Assembly (NCBI GenBank): GCA_017643925.1
Contig: JAEPML010000014.1
Span: forward strand, 88,554-152,553
Direction of reading: 5' to 3'
DNA from: Roseibium sp.
Lineage (GTDB): Bacteria; Pseudomonadota; Alphaproteobacteria; Rhizobiales; Stappiaceae
Length of the DNA stretch: 64,000 nucleotides
Part shown: in pieces, positions 33,644 through 42,983 of the stretch
Layout: each line of letters opens with the position of its first letter
Numbering within the stretch: the stretch's first letter is position 1
Position numbers and translations under genes: made by a program
The notes under the pieces: model-generated
What the model saw: only the letters and a program-made list of their open reading frames with translations
What the model was told of the DNA's origin: nothing
Database searches by the model: none

Positions 33644-34081
33644 ATGAGCACCAGTCTTCTGGGGCTCTTTGGCGTCTCTTTTCTGGCCGCCACACTGCTT
33701 CCGGCGCAGTCGGAGCTTGGCCTTTCCGGTCTCATTTATCTGGACAAGGACCCGGCGCTGCTGCTGATCGCTGCAGCCAGTGTGGGCAACACGCTTGGAT
33801 CGGTGGTCAATTGGGGTCTGGGGCGGGGTGCCGTCGCCTATGCCGACAAGGGCTGGTTTCCGGTTTCACAGGAGAGGTTGTCAAAGGCAACCGCATGGTA
33901 CCATCGTTACGGACGCTGGAGCCTTCTTTTGAGCTGGGCACCCATCATCGGCGATCCGTTGACCTTGGCAGCTGGTGTGTTGAGGGAGCCCTTCTGGAGT
34001 TTTCTCTGTCTCGTGGCGATCGCGAAGACGACACGCTATGTGGTGGTCGCCTTGATCACCCTGGGCGTGCTGCAGTTCTAG
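33644..34081 (+). CDS. YqaA/DedA-family small membrane protein
   Basis: The 145-residue protein has four hydrophobic segments and the family pattern FLAATLLPAQSELGL ... GNTLGSVVNWGLGRGAVAY ... ERLSKATAWYHRYGRWSLLLSWAPIIGDPLTLAAGVLREPFW, which is YqaA (a short relative of the DedA/SNARE-associated proteins). The G-x4-N-x2-G-x3-G and W.P..GDP.T..AG motifs are clear. DedA relatives act as membrane transporters or lipid scramblases; the role of YqaA is unsettled. No ribosome site is obvious. Confidence 0.85.
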   Translation: MSTSLLGLFGVSFLAATLLPAQSELGLSGLIYLDKDPALLLIAAASVGNTLGSVVNWGLGRGAVAYADKGWFPVSQERLSKATAWYHRYGRWSLLLSWAPIIGDPLTLAAGVLREPFWSFLCLVAIAKTTRYVVVALITLGVLQF

Positions 34082-34112
34082 CACCTGATTGGCCGTTGCC
34101 GGACCCCTGCGG

Positions 34113-34376
34113 TCAGTAGGTCAACCGGCCACGATTTTCCGTCTCATTTGGATATAGCGCACTATGCTGGGGCTGAGAGAGCGTTTCGACCGACGCGCCG
34201 TCCTGGTCCGGAGAGGCAAGTGATGCCGCGGCGACCAGTGCAACAGCCAGAACGATGCCAAGCACGATAGCCTGCAGCAAAGGCCTTGCTTCTCTCAGGT
34301 CGCTTCTTTCGTTTTTGGACTTTCGCGTTGATCGCCTGTTCGCCTGTTGCATCATTTTTCTTTGTTCGAATTTCAT
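34113..34376 (-). CDS. small single-pass membrane protein
   Basis: The 87-residue protein has a very basic head (MKFEQRKMMQQANRRSTRKSKNERSDLREARP), one hydrophobic helix (LLQAIVLGIVLAVALVAAASLA) and a polar tail of ~35 residues, predicting an inside-to-outside single-pass protein. I recognise no family. It shares strand with the small membrane gene at 34406 and may be co-transcribed with it. Confidence 0.5.
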   Translation of the reverse strand: MKFEQRKMMQQANRRSTRKSKNERSDLREARPLLQAIVLGIVLAVALVAAASLASPDQDGASVETLSQPQHSALYPNETENRGRLTY

Positions 34377-34405
34377 AAAACCAACTGGACACGTTCGCGT
34401 TTCGA

Positions 34406-34633
34406 CTATCTTGTCCAGTCTGTTGGAGACTGCATGTCGTGATACAGCCTGAGGCCGAGTTGGCGCGTCAGGGCGACCATGGCGACAAAGGCCAGCAATG
34501 GCAGCAAAAGGCCCGGTTCAAGAACCATCGACATCATCGTGAGAAGGCCCGCCGCTGCGAGAAACAACAGGACAGGTCTCAGGCCTGACAGCGACCCTGT
34601 TTCTGAAATTCGGTTTGAACTGATCAAGTGCAT
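34406..34633 (-). CDS. small membrane protein of unknown function
   Basis: From ATG 34633 (GGAGG seven bases upstream) the frame gives 75 residues with two adjacent hydrophobic segments (LRPVLLFLAAAGLLTMMSMV and LLPLLAFVAMVALTRQLG) and a polar end. A longer frame upstream lacks coding character. It resembles many short hairpin-type inner-membrane proteins; nothing indicates a specific function. Confidence 0.55.
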   Translation of the reverse strand: MHLISSNRISETGSLSGLRPVLLFLAAAGLLTMMSMVLEPGLLLPLLAFVAMVALTRQLGLRLYHDMQSPTDWTR

Positions 34634-34953
34634 TGGTGCCTCCACGTTCTGCGGAAGCTCATTTCTGGTGGGAAAATGCGCCGCGACGCCGACGCGATTG
34701 GGGCTGCGGACGTATGATTTCGTGACAATTTCGGGGCAAGCACACGCGAGGGTGCGGATCGCGTAACGCAGTATCTTTATAGTTAACATAAAATAAATCA
34801 AAAATCTGAGATTTGATGTATGTAGTTCGAAGCTATTGGAATTGCAGCTTCAATTATTAAGTGAATATTTTTATTCTTCAACTTTAGTGTTTGTTTGTAT
34901 TTTTCGGCGATACTCGTCACAAGAGAGAACTTGTATGAACAGGTCTGGCGCAA
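34634..34953. other. AT-rich divergent promoter region
   Basis: Between the small membrane gene and the PAS protein gene, roughly 34760-34930 is markedly AT-rich compared with the surroundings (runs such as ATAAAATAAATC, GAATATTTTTATTC). No gene is apparent; it probably holds the promoters of both flanking genes. Confidence 0.5.
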
Positions 34954-36084
34954 ATGACATTACATGCAGCAGCGGGTGCCTTGGTCCAGAAAGCAGAGGA
35001 TCAGGAAACAGCGCAGGAACAGATGCAGGCTGATGTTGGTGAGGCACCGGCGCTCTCGCTTTCGGGGCTGCAGTTTCTGATCGCGGACATCAGTGGCAAG
35101 TCGATTATCTGGCACGAGGTCGGGTCACAGAGCCTGAACAGCGAAGTCAAGGACCTGCAGGAAGCACCCTCCAGCCAGGCGCTGCGCCATCTTTCTCCGG
35201 AAGATCGCAAAACCATTCTTCATCTTGTGCAGGGTGCCATCAAGGAAGGCAAGGCCGGACCGTTTGACGTCGGCGGTGGCCCGGATCATCGCATTCCGGG
35301 GATACCTTTGGTCGCGCACCGGTACCAGCTGCCGGACGGAAAGATGATTGCGATCTGTTTCCCGTCGATCGGGGAAGAAGATGTCAATCCGGGCAGGGTA
35401 GCCCTTGGGCTCGCGCCGATCCTCCGTCACTTCGTGGCATCTTCAAACAGGATCGTGTTGCTGGTCGACACCTTTGGTTATGTGCGGTTTGCCAGCGAGG
35501 GCTTCCTCAAGAATTTCAAGATTGATGACGAACGGCTGATCCTGGGGCGCAATGTTGCCCATATCCAGAACCGGGTCGGCCGGACGATTATTTCCCTGGC
35601 GCTTGGGTCCCTGACCCGCAGGGCCAGTGCGACCGGTCGTGGCAAGTTCCTGCTGTCAACGAATGACAGTCTCGAACTGGCCTATGATGCAATGTACTTC
35701 CGTATCGGTGGCAGTGTCGGTGGCGTTTTGTTTTCAGCCAGCCCCGCAGGTGGCGATGTCGATTTCACCACCGTATTTGACCTGTGCAGTGCACCGATGC
35801 TGGTGATCAACGCCAAATCGAGAATGATCATTGCCGCCAACAAGGCAGCCATGAAAATTTACCAGCTGACGCATGACATTATCGCGAACAAGCCCGTGAC
35901 CGAAACGCTGCTGCATCCGGACAATTTCAATACGCTTCTCGGGTCGGCCAAACAGGGATCGGACGTTCCGATTTCCGTCCCCGTTTCCGTGTTCAACGGT
36001 CAGACCAAGAAAAAGCGGTTCAGGTGCAGCCTGATGGACGAGGACAAGAAAGAACCCAAGCTGATCCTCGAAACCCGCAGCTGA
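34954..36084 (+). CDS. PAS-domain protein without output domain
   Basis: The 376-residue cytosolic protein appears to have two or three PAS-like units: residues ~150-205 (SSNRIVLLVDTFGYVRFASEGFLKNFKIDDERLILGRNVAHI) and ~270-330 (VFDLCSAPMLVINAKSRMIIAANKAAMKIYQLTHDIIANKPVTETLL), plus an N-terminal region of unclear fold. There is no kinase, GGDEF, HTH or cyclase domain, so it must signal through a partner. The ATG at 34954 lacks a strong ribosome site. No obvious partner gene is adjacent. Confidence 0.75.
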   Translation: MTLHAAAGALVQKAEDQETAQEQMQADVGEAPALSLSGLQFLIADISGKSIIWHEVGSQSLNSEVKDLQEAPSSQALRHLSPEDRKTILHLVQGAIKEGKAGPFDVGGGPDHRIPGIPLVAHRYQLPDGKMIAICFPSIGEEDVNPGRVALGLAPILRHFVASSNRIVLLVDTFGYVRFASEGFLKNFKIDDERLILGRNVAHIQNRVGRTIISLALGSLTRRASATGRGKFLLSTNDSLELAYDAMYFRIGGSVGGVLFSASPAGGDVDFTTVFDLCSAPMLVINAKSRMIIAANKAAMKIYQLTHDIIANKPVTETLLHPDNFNTLLGSAKQGSDVPISVPVSVFNGQTKKKRFRCSLMDEDKKEPKLILETRS

Positions 36085-36145
36085 TTGGCGGGTGAGCAAA
36101 CACCGAACCGGCATCCAGGTAGATTTGAGCAAAAAACTGCTTTGA

Positions 36146-37438
<1,293 letters not shown>

Positions 37439-37465
37439 GTCCGGTCGCTTCTGCAAAGTTCATGG

Positions 37466-37491
37466 AAGGGCAGCATTCGCTGCCCTTTTTC
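37466..37491 (+). terminator. intrinsic terminator of aatA
   Basis: AAGGGCAGC and GCTGCCCTT with an ATTC loop, followed by TTTTCC, 27 bases after the stop codon. Confidence 0.85.
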
Positions 37492-37611
37492 CTTGCCGGC
37501 CGGAGCTGATTTCCGTCTGCCCAGATTTTGACGCGTTGTGCACCCATATCGCGAAATGTCCCGAAGCTCATGAGGGCTCCGGGGTTCCCGTTTGATATGG
37601 AGAATTTCAAA

Positions 37612-38094
37612 ATGCGTTTTCTTCGAGCTGCCACTGCAGCAGCGCTCGTCGCGACTTTCGCAACAACCGCAATGGCTTCGGAAAACAGTCCGAAGGTCGA
37701 GATCGGCACGCTCAATTGCCTCGTGGAAGGTGAACACAGCTTCATCGTCGGCTCCTCCGCCACGCTCGGCTGCAGCTTCAAGCCCGTCGACGGCGGCGCG
37801 GTCGAGTACTACAAAGGCAAGGTTCGGGATTACGGTCTGGACATCGGCAAGACAAAGGAAGCCACCCTGGTCTGGGGCGTACTTGCTCCCTCGGCCAATC
37901 GCAAGCCGGGTCTGCTGGCCGGAACCTATGGCGGCTTGACCGCGGGTGCCAGCCTGGGCGCCGGTTTGAAGGCAAACGCTCTCCTTGGCGGATTTGACCG
38001 CTCCATCGCGCTGAACCCGTTCAGCCTGGAAAGCCAGACAGGTACGAACCTGACGGTCGGTGTCAGCAAGATGACGCTGGAACGTATCAACTGA
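37612..38094 (+). CDS. secreted DUF992-family protein
   Basis: The 160-residue protein (ATG 37612, GGAG eight bases upstream) has a signal peptide (MRFLRAATAAALVATFATTAMA). The mature domain follows DUF992 throughout: KVEIGTLNCLVEGEHSFIVGSSATLGCSFKP, YYKGKVRDYGLDIGKTKEATLVWGVLAPS, LAGTYGGLTAGASLGAGLKANALLGGFDRSIALNPFSLESQTGTNLTVGVSKMTL. The two cysteines are the conserved pair. DUF992 proteins are common periplasmic proteins of Hyphomicrobiales with unknown function. Confidence 0.9.
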   Translation: MRFLRAATAAALVATFATTAMASENSPKVEIGTLNCLVEGEHSFIVGSSATLGCSFKPVDGGAVEYYKGKVRDYGLDIGKTKEATLVWGVLAPSANRKPGLLAGTYGGLTAGASLGAGLKANALLGGFDRSIALNPFSLESQTGTNLTVGVSKMTLERIN

Positions 38095-38115
38095 TCGCGA
38101 AGACAAATCGCAAAT

Positions 38116-38150
38116 CGCCTCGGTGGCACGAGTGTCCCTCCACCGAGGCG
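38116..38150. terminator. long hairpin after the DUF992 gene
   Basis: CGCCTCGGTGG (38116-38126) and CCACCGAGGCG (38140-38150) form a perfect 11-base stem. There is no T-run on either side, so it may be a Rho-linked or mRNA-stabilising hairpin between convergent genes. Confidence 0.55.
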
Positions 38151-38172
38151 GCCGCTTCGAAATCAGGAAAGC

Positions 38173-38463
38173 CTATCGTGTGTTCTGGCAGGCAGAATTG
38201 GCGCCGGGGCAGGACGGTGACGGATCGGAATTCAACCGGTTGATCTGATTGGTCCGGTTGAGCCTGTTGTTGCCTTCAAGCCTTCGCTGGAACGAGTAAC
38301 CCGATCGTTGCTGGTTGAGGTTCTGGTTAAGCTGTTGCTGGGCTGATGGCAGGCGGGAGGTTCCGGGCTGGGAAAGACCGCGCAGCTGATTGGTCTGTGC
38401 GGCAGCAGGAAAGACCAAGAGTATCGACAGGGAAGCCGCCACAAGGTGCTTGTGAAATGTCAT
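38173..38463 (-). CDS. small secreted Asn/Gln-rich protein
   Basis: From ATG 38463 (GGAAGAGG before it) the frame gives 96 residues: a signal peptide (MTFHKHLVAASLSILLVFPAAAQ), then a polar stretch rich in Asn, Gln, Arg and Leu (QLNQNLNQQRSGYSFQRRLEGNNRLNRTNQINRLN) and a short cysteine-bearing end (SPSCPGANSACQNTR). The N/Q/R/L repeat is low-complexity and may be disordered. No family is recognised; it appears to be a solitary gene. Confidence 0.6.
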   Translation of the reverse strand: MTFHKHLVAASLSILLVFPAAAQTNQLRGLSQPGTSRLPSAQQQLNQNLNQQRSGYSFQRRLEGNNRLNRTNQINRLNSDPSPSCPGANSACQNTR

Positions 38464-38516
38464 TGCCTCTTCCTTGTTGCCGCGATCCTTCACCTCGTCA
38501 AAACATAGGGCAGGTA

Positions 38517-38906
38517 TCAGACATCGCCATCGGGTTTCGTACCTAGTTTGAACTTTCGTTCCCTGGCAAGGGACAGGGCGGTTTCGCCGAATTCCGACGC
38601 GAGATCTGTTCTTGCGCCATGTTGCAGCAGAGCAGCAGCCAGCTCCCTGTTTTGTGCCATGACGGCATAGTGAAGCGGCGTGTAGCCGATGTCGCCCTGG
38701 ATGTTTGCATCAGCGCCGTTCTCAAGCAAAAGTCTGCAGGCGTAAAGATCGCCCCGGTGGGCGAGAATGTGAAGGGCGGTGTCGCCTTCACTGTCCCTGG
38801 TTTCGATGCTGATCAAGGCGTTGCCGTCCTGTGCAGGAAAAAGGGCGAGCGAAGTTGACTGAAGAATTTCGTCCAGGCTCAGACGGGTTTTTGGACGCTT
38901 TGCCAT
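38517..38906 (-). CDS. ankyrin-repeat protein
   Basis: The 129-residue protein (ATG 38906; a GTG 14 codons earlier is possible) has three ankyrin units: DSEGDTALHILAHRGDLYACRLLLENGADANIQ, GDIGYTPLHYAVMAQNRELAAALLQHGARTDLAS and a partial EFGETALSLARERKF. Ankyrin repeats bind other proteins; no catalytic domain is present. No signal peptide. The partner is not evident. Confidence 0.85.
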   Translation of the reverse strand: MAKRPKTRLSLDEILQSTSLALFPAQDGNALISIETRDSEGDTALHILAHRGDLYACRLLLENGADANIQGDIGYTPLHYAVMAQNRELAAALLQHGARTDLASEFGETALSLARERKFKLGTKPDGDV

Positions 38907-39301
38907 GGTGTTCTCTACCGATTGCGATTTCGCTGAAGAATTCTTCACTGCATCGTTTCATGCAAGGAGGATTGCCCCTGATCCCTAACGCAATCTAACC
39001 AACTGGAAAAAATCGTTCTGCATTGTTGCGCTGCGGCACACAATTCTCTTGCGTTCCGGCGTCAAACGGCGCGACGATGAGGGACCGCCCCTGGTCGATG
39101 TGCCATGCAATCGGGGCTTGGTGCCACAGAGTGCTAGTCCTATCGGCCTTCGATCCTCCGGGGTGAGACGCGGCAGGCCCGCGTCACCGGAGCTGGACGG
39201 GCAACGTTGCGCAGACACAGTCTATCGTCGCCCCATCTGCTCTTTCCGCCGGCCGCGCCGCGTTGTTACGAGAATAATCTCGAGCACACGGGAGGCAGAT
39301 T

Positions 39302-41365
39302 ATGGCAATCGGTACAAACGGAAAGGGTTCGGCAGGCGGCACTGCGCCGCGCTGTATCGCTCTAGTTGGTCCGTTCGGCAGCGGCAAGACAAGCCTTATG
39401 GAGGCGCTGCTTGCACGAACGGACAAGGTGGCCCGACAAGGAACCGTGGCGGAAGGCAACACGGTCGGCGACGCCTCGCCTGAGGCGCGTGCCCACAATA
39501 TGAGTGTGGAGATAAACATCGCGGACGCGGATTATCTCGGAGACAGGTTTGTCTTCGTTGACTGTCCAGGATCGGTTGAATTCCTGAGCGAAATGGACGG
39601 AGCGATCGGCGGGGTAGACCTGGCTGTTGTCGTGGCTGAGGACGATGAGCGCAAGGTTCCAGCCCTGCAGCTTATCCTGAAAGCCCTCGAAGCCCGCGCC
39701 ATTCCGCGGGTTTTGTTTTTGAACAAGATCGACAAGAGCACCCGGCGCGTGCGTGACGTGCTAAATGTCCTGCAGCCCGCCTCGGCGGCACCGCTTGTCC
39801 TGCGGCAAATCCCGATCTGGGAAGACGGCCAGGCGACCGGCTTCATCGACCTCGCCCTCGAGCGGGCGCATGTCTACCATGAAAAGGAAGAAAGCACACA
39901 GATCGACATGTCCGACGAGGACCGGGCACGTGAACATGAAGCCCGTTTCACGATGCTCGAGCACCTTGCCGATCATGACGACGACCTGATGGAAGCCCTT
40001 CTTGAAGATATCGTTCCCGACCGGGATCTCGTGTTTGCGGACCTCGTCAAGGAAGTGCAGGATGGTCTGATCTGTCCGGTCTTTTTCGGCTCGGCAGAAC
40101 ATGGCAATGGTGTCAGCCGCCTGTTGAAAGCCTTGAGGCATGAAGTGCCAACAGTCGATCTGCTGGGGACACGGGTCCTTGGAGATCAGAGCAAGGCCTC
40201 CCTGCAAGTGATCAAGACCATGCACACGCAGCATGGCGGCAAGCTCTCCATCGCACGTATCCTGGATGGCCAGGTGTCCGATGGCGACAGCCTGTTCCTG
40301 AATGGCGGAGACGAAGTCAAGATTTCCGGGCTGTTTTCCGTTTTCGGACAGACCGCCAGCAAGATCGCAACTGCGGGCAAGGGCGATCTGGTGGCGTTCG
40401 GACGCCTTGATGACGTCCAGACCGGAGACTTGCTGACCCAGGAAGCAGGCAGCCTGAAAGGGGAATTTGTTCCCGAGCAGCGCAGTCCCGTTCTGGCAAC
40501 GGCAATTGCGGCGACACAGCGCAAGGACGAGGTGCGGCTTTCCGCTGCGCTGGCAAAGCTGCTTGAGGAAGATCGCGCGCTCACCGTCAGCCAGAACCAG
40601 ACAACGGCAGAGACGGTGCTCGCCGGCCAAGGCGAAATGCATCTGCGGGTCGCCCAGGAGAGACTGGCAGGCAAATACGGGCTGGATGTTTCTTCAGCCA
40701 CGCCCCATGTGCCCTATTCCGAGACCATACGCACCAGCACCAAGGTGCGTGGCCGCCACAAGAAACAGTCCGGCGGGCATGGGCAGTTCGGTGATGTTGT
40801 TCTGGAAATTTCTCCACTGCCACGCGGCGAGGGGATCCAGTTCAGCGACACGATCACCGGTGGTGTGGTTCCCAAGCAGTATATTCCGTCCGTTCGGGAT
40901 GGTGTGAATGACGCGCTGACGCGCGGGCCGCTCGGGTTCCCGGTCGTGGATGTTGCAGTCTGCCTGACCGACGGGTCCTATCATTCCGTCGACAGCTCGG
41001 ACCAGGCCTTCAAGATGGCGGGCGTTCTTGCCATTCGCGAGGGCTTGCCGGATTGCAAGCCGGTGCTGCTGGAACCGATCCACAAGGTGGTGATTTCCTG
41101 TCCGAATGACGCGACAGCCCGGGTCAACGCGATCGTATCGCAACGGCGCGGCCAGTTGCTTGGCTTCGATGCGCGGCCCAACTGGCCGGGCTGGGACGAA
41201 GTTCAGGCCCTGATGCCGGAGGCGGAGATCGGTGATCTCATCATCGAATTGCGCTCTGCGACCGCAGGTGTTGCCAGCTATACAGATGAATTCGACCACA
41301 TGGCCGAGCTCACCGGCAAGGCCGCGGAACAGGCCTTGCAGAAGTCTGGCAAGCAGGCGGCCTGA
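39302..41365 (+). CDS. elongation factor G-like translational GTPase
   Basis: The 687-residue protein has the five-domain EF-G layout but is diverged from canonical FusA. The P-loop is GPFGSGKTS rather than AHIDAGKTT; G3 is VDCPG and G4 is LNKID. Domain II starts near AHTQHGGKLSIARILDGQV, and the C-terminal part has GRHKKQSGGHGQFGDV, TGGVVPKQYIPSVRDGV, FPVVDVAVCLTDGSYHSVDSSDQAFKMA and EPIHKVVISCPND. It is the type annotated as a second or EF-G-like protein in alphaproteobacteria, whose role (ribosome recycling, stress) is unclear. It stands alone with a hairpin after it. Confidence 0.9.
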   Translation: MAIGTNGKGSAGGTAPRCIALVGPFGSGKTSLMEALLARTDKVARQGTVAEGNTVGDASPEARAHNMSVEINIADADYLGDRFVFVDCPGSVEFLSEMDGAIGGVDLAVVVAEDDERKVPALQLILKALEARAIPRVLFLNKIDKSTRRVRDVLNVLQPASAAPLVLRQIPIWEDGQATGFIDLALERAHVYHEKEESTQIDMSDEDRAREHEARFTMLEHLADHDDDLMEALLEDIVPDRDLVFADLVKEVQDGLICPVFFGSAEHGNGVSRLLKALRHEVPTVDLLGTRVLGDQSKASLQVIKTMHTQHGGKLSIARILDGQVSDGDSLFLNGGDEVKISGLFSVFGQTASKIATAGKGDLVAFGRLDDVQTGDLLTQEAGSLKGEFVPEQRSPVLATAIAATQRKDEVRLSAALAKLLEEDRALTVSQNQTTAETVLAGQGEMHLRVAQERLAGKYGLDVSSATPHVPYSETIRTSTKVRGRHKKQSGGHGQFGDVVLEISPLPRGEGIQFSDTITGGVVPKQYIPSVRDGVNDALTRGPLGFPVVDVAVCLTDGSYHSVDSSDQAFKMAGVLAIREGLPDCKPVLLEPIHKVVISCPNDATARVNAIVSQRRGQLLGFDARPNWPGWDEVQALMPEAEIGDLIIELRSATAGVASYTDEFDHMAELTGKAAEQALQKSGKQAA

Positions 41366-41375
41366 ACAGCTACCA

Positions 41376-41400
41376 GCGGGGAGGCGTCTCGTCTCCCCGC
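41376..41400 (+). terminator. hairpin after the EF-G-like gene
   Basis: GCGGGGAG and CTCCCCGC arms with a nine-base loop lie 11 bases past the stop codon; only a weak T stretch follows, so efficiency is uncertain. Confidence 0.6.
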
Positions 41401-41556
41401 ACGGCTTTCCTTACCTTCCTCGACAAGCTTCCAATTCACTTCATTGATCCGTCGTGCTTGGCCAACCGGACCTGACGGCCTTGCGCCCGGTCACCAGGGC
41501 GTTATTTGCCATTGATGAGCGATTCCGGTTTCTTCGGTTCAAACGGAGATTTGAAC

Positions 41557-42519
41557 ATGAACATCTTGAAAAAGCGCAGCTGGGAACTTCCGGAGCGGGA
41601 GGCAACGCCGGAACATGTCTTCCTCAACCGCAGGCAGATCCTGGCGGGGCTTGCCGGCAGTGGCGTTCTGCTCGGATCGGGTCTTGGCATGCGGCCGGCC
41701 TTTGCCGAGGAAGACCCGAGCGCAGGTCTCTATCCGGTCAAACGGAATGAAGCTTTCAAGCTGGATCGGGACATCACAGCGGAGGATGTCGCGTCCAAGT
41801 ACAACAATTTCTATGAATTCGGCTCTCACAAGCAGATCTGGCCCGCTGCGCAGAAGCTGAAAATTCGCCCCTGGACCGTGACGCTGGACGGTTTGATCGA
41901 CAATCCGCAAACCATCGACATTGACGATCTCCTGGCAAAGATGCCACTGGAAGAGCGTCTTTATCGTCACCGTTGCGTGGAAGCCTGGTCGATGGCCGTG
42001 CCCTGGTCCGGGTTCCAGCTGTCCGAACTGGTCAAGTTGGCTGGCCCACAATCGGGTGCCAAGTACCTGCGCTTCGAGACCTTCCTTGATCCGTCAGTTG
42101 CCAATGGTCAGAAACAGAGCTGGTATCCCTGGCCGTATGTTGAAGGTCTGACGCTCGATGAAGCAACCAATGAGCTGGCCTTCATGGCAACCGGCATTTA
42201 CGGCAAACCGCTCGCCAAGCAGTATGGTGCTCCGATCCGGCTCGTGACGCCCTGGAAATACGGTTTCAAATCGATCAAGTCGGTCGTGCGCATTTCCTTC
42301 ACCGATCAGCGGCCGGTCAGTTTCTGGGAAGAGATCCAGCCAAAGGAATACGGTTTCTGGGCCAATGTGAACCCGTCCGTACCGCATCGGCGCTGGCCGC
42401 AGGCGACCGAAAAGCTGCTGGGAACAGACCAGCGGCGAGATACCCTGATTTACAATGGCTACGAAGAACAGGTCGCCGGTCTCTACAAGGATATGAAGGG
42501 CGAACTTCTGTTCATGTAG
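41557..42519 (+). CDS. msrP: protein-methionine-sulfoxide reductase catalytic subunit
   Basis: MsrP (YedY) is a periplasmic molybdopterin enzyme that repairs oxidised methionines in envelope proteins. The 320-residue protein starts at ATG 41557 (GGAGA eight bases before) and has LNRRQILAGLAGSGVLLGSG, a twin-arginine signal, ending before FAEE. The conserved start KYNNFYEFG is followed by WTVTLDGLIDNPQTIDIDDLL, the Mo-ligand Cys in YRHRCVEAWSMAVPWSGF, PWKYGFKSIKSVVRISF and the end NYNGYEEQV-type stretch. The usual membrane partner msrQ is not adjacent in this window. Confidence 0.94.
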   Translation: MNILKKRSWELPEREATPEHVFLNRRQILAGLAGSGVLLGSGLGMRPAFAEEDPSAGLYPVKRNEAFKLDRDITAEDVASKYNNFYEFGSHKQIWPAAQKLKIRPWTVTLDGLIDNPQTIDIDDLLAKMPLEERLYRHRCVEAWSMAVPWSGFQLSELVKLAGPQSGAKYLRFETFLDPSVANGQKQSWYPWPYVEGLTLDEATNELAFMATGIYGKPLAKQYGAPIRLVTPWKYGFKSIKSVVRISFTDQRPVSFWEEIQPKEYGFWANVNPSVPHRRWPQATEKLLGTDQRRDTLIYNGYEEQVAGLYKDMKGELLFM

Positions 42520-42552
42520 TGTGCGAATTTTTGCATCGCACAATCGTTCAGA

Positions 42553-42585
42553 TCAAAAAAAATGCCGGGTCTTGAAGACCCGGCA
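42553..42585 (-). terminator. intrinsic terminator of the sRNA
   Basis: On the minus strand TGCCGGGTC and GACCCGGCA pair perfectly over nine bases and are followed by TTTTTTTT. Confidence 0.9.
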
Positions 42586-42688
42586 GTTTGAATTGATTCA
42601 CTGAAAACAGTGGAATCACCTTCCAGAGGGGAACAGCTGATCACGACATCGCTGGGAGGAGGATGCGACGTCCTTGTGACCAACCAGT
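42553..42688 (-). ncRNA. probable anti-Shine-Dalgarno sRNA, alpha-r14/cuckoo type
   Basis: On the minus strand a stem GACGTCGC / GCGATGTC (42672-42665 with 42652-42645) presents a 12-base loop containing CCTCCTCCC, exactly the loop motif known from alpha-r14 (NfeR1-like) RNAs of rhizobia and the CcsR/cuckoo RNAs of Rhodobacter. Smaller hairpins follow (CACTG-TTTT-CAGTG), and the transcript ends at a perfect terminator, TGCCGGGTC-TTCAA-GACCCGGCA with eight T. A promoter sits at the right distance upstream. Length is about 135 nt. The loop can pair with ribosome-binding sites and so repress many mRNAs, by analogy with the known families. Confidence 0.7.
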
Positions 42689-42694
42689 GGTGCT

Positions 42695-42724
42695 TATATG
42701 CAGTGCACAAGCTGCATAAACAAG
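42695..42724 (-). promoter_or_regulatory. promoter of the sRNA
   Basis: Minus strand CTTGTTT (42724-42718) and CATATA (42700-42695) with a 17-base spacer, close to the CTTGAC-N17-CTATAT consensus of rhizobial sigma-70 promoters. Confidence 0.6.
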
Positions 42725-42983
42725 TGGCAGCGACGCATTGCTGCTATGCAAAAAACGCAGAGCTTTACGTTGAAGTTAGTTTAAACTGAAAAAATCATTA
42801 GATTACATGAAATTAAGTTCACCGACTTGACTAATTCGGTTCTAAAAAAACTTGTATCCGGCCCAAATATTTTTTGAAATTCTTTTGAATTTGCAGAACT
42901 TGAGCGCTTGGAGAGTCGACCGATTAGTCAAAAAACAGGCAGTCAGGCTTTGTGAGTGCCTTCTTTTTAGGTCCCGGGATCGG

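Larger units (their letters stand above)
42520..42983. other. intergenic region containing an sRNA gene
   Basis: Between msrP and the lsrB-like gene. The left part holds the minus-strand sRNA described separately; the right part (about 42740-42960) is AT-rich with no gene that I can support and lies after the lsrB stop. Confidence 0.6.

Noticed and set aside
42483..42710. 75-codon minus-strand frame
   Set aside because: It runs through a strong terminator and the sRNA hairpins, and no family is recognisable.
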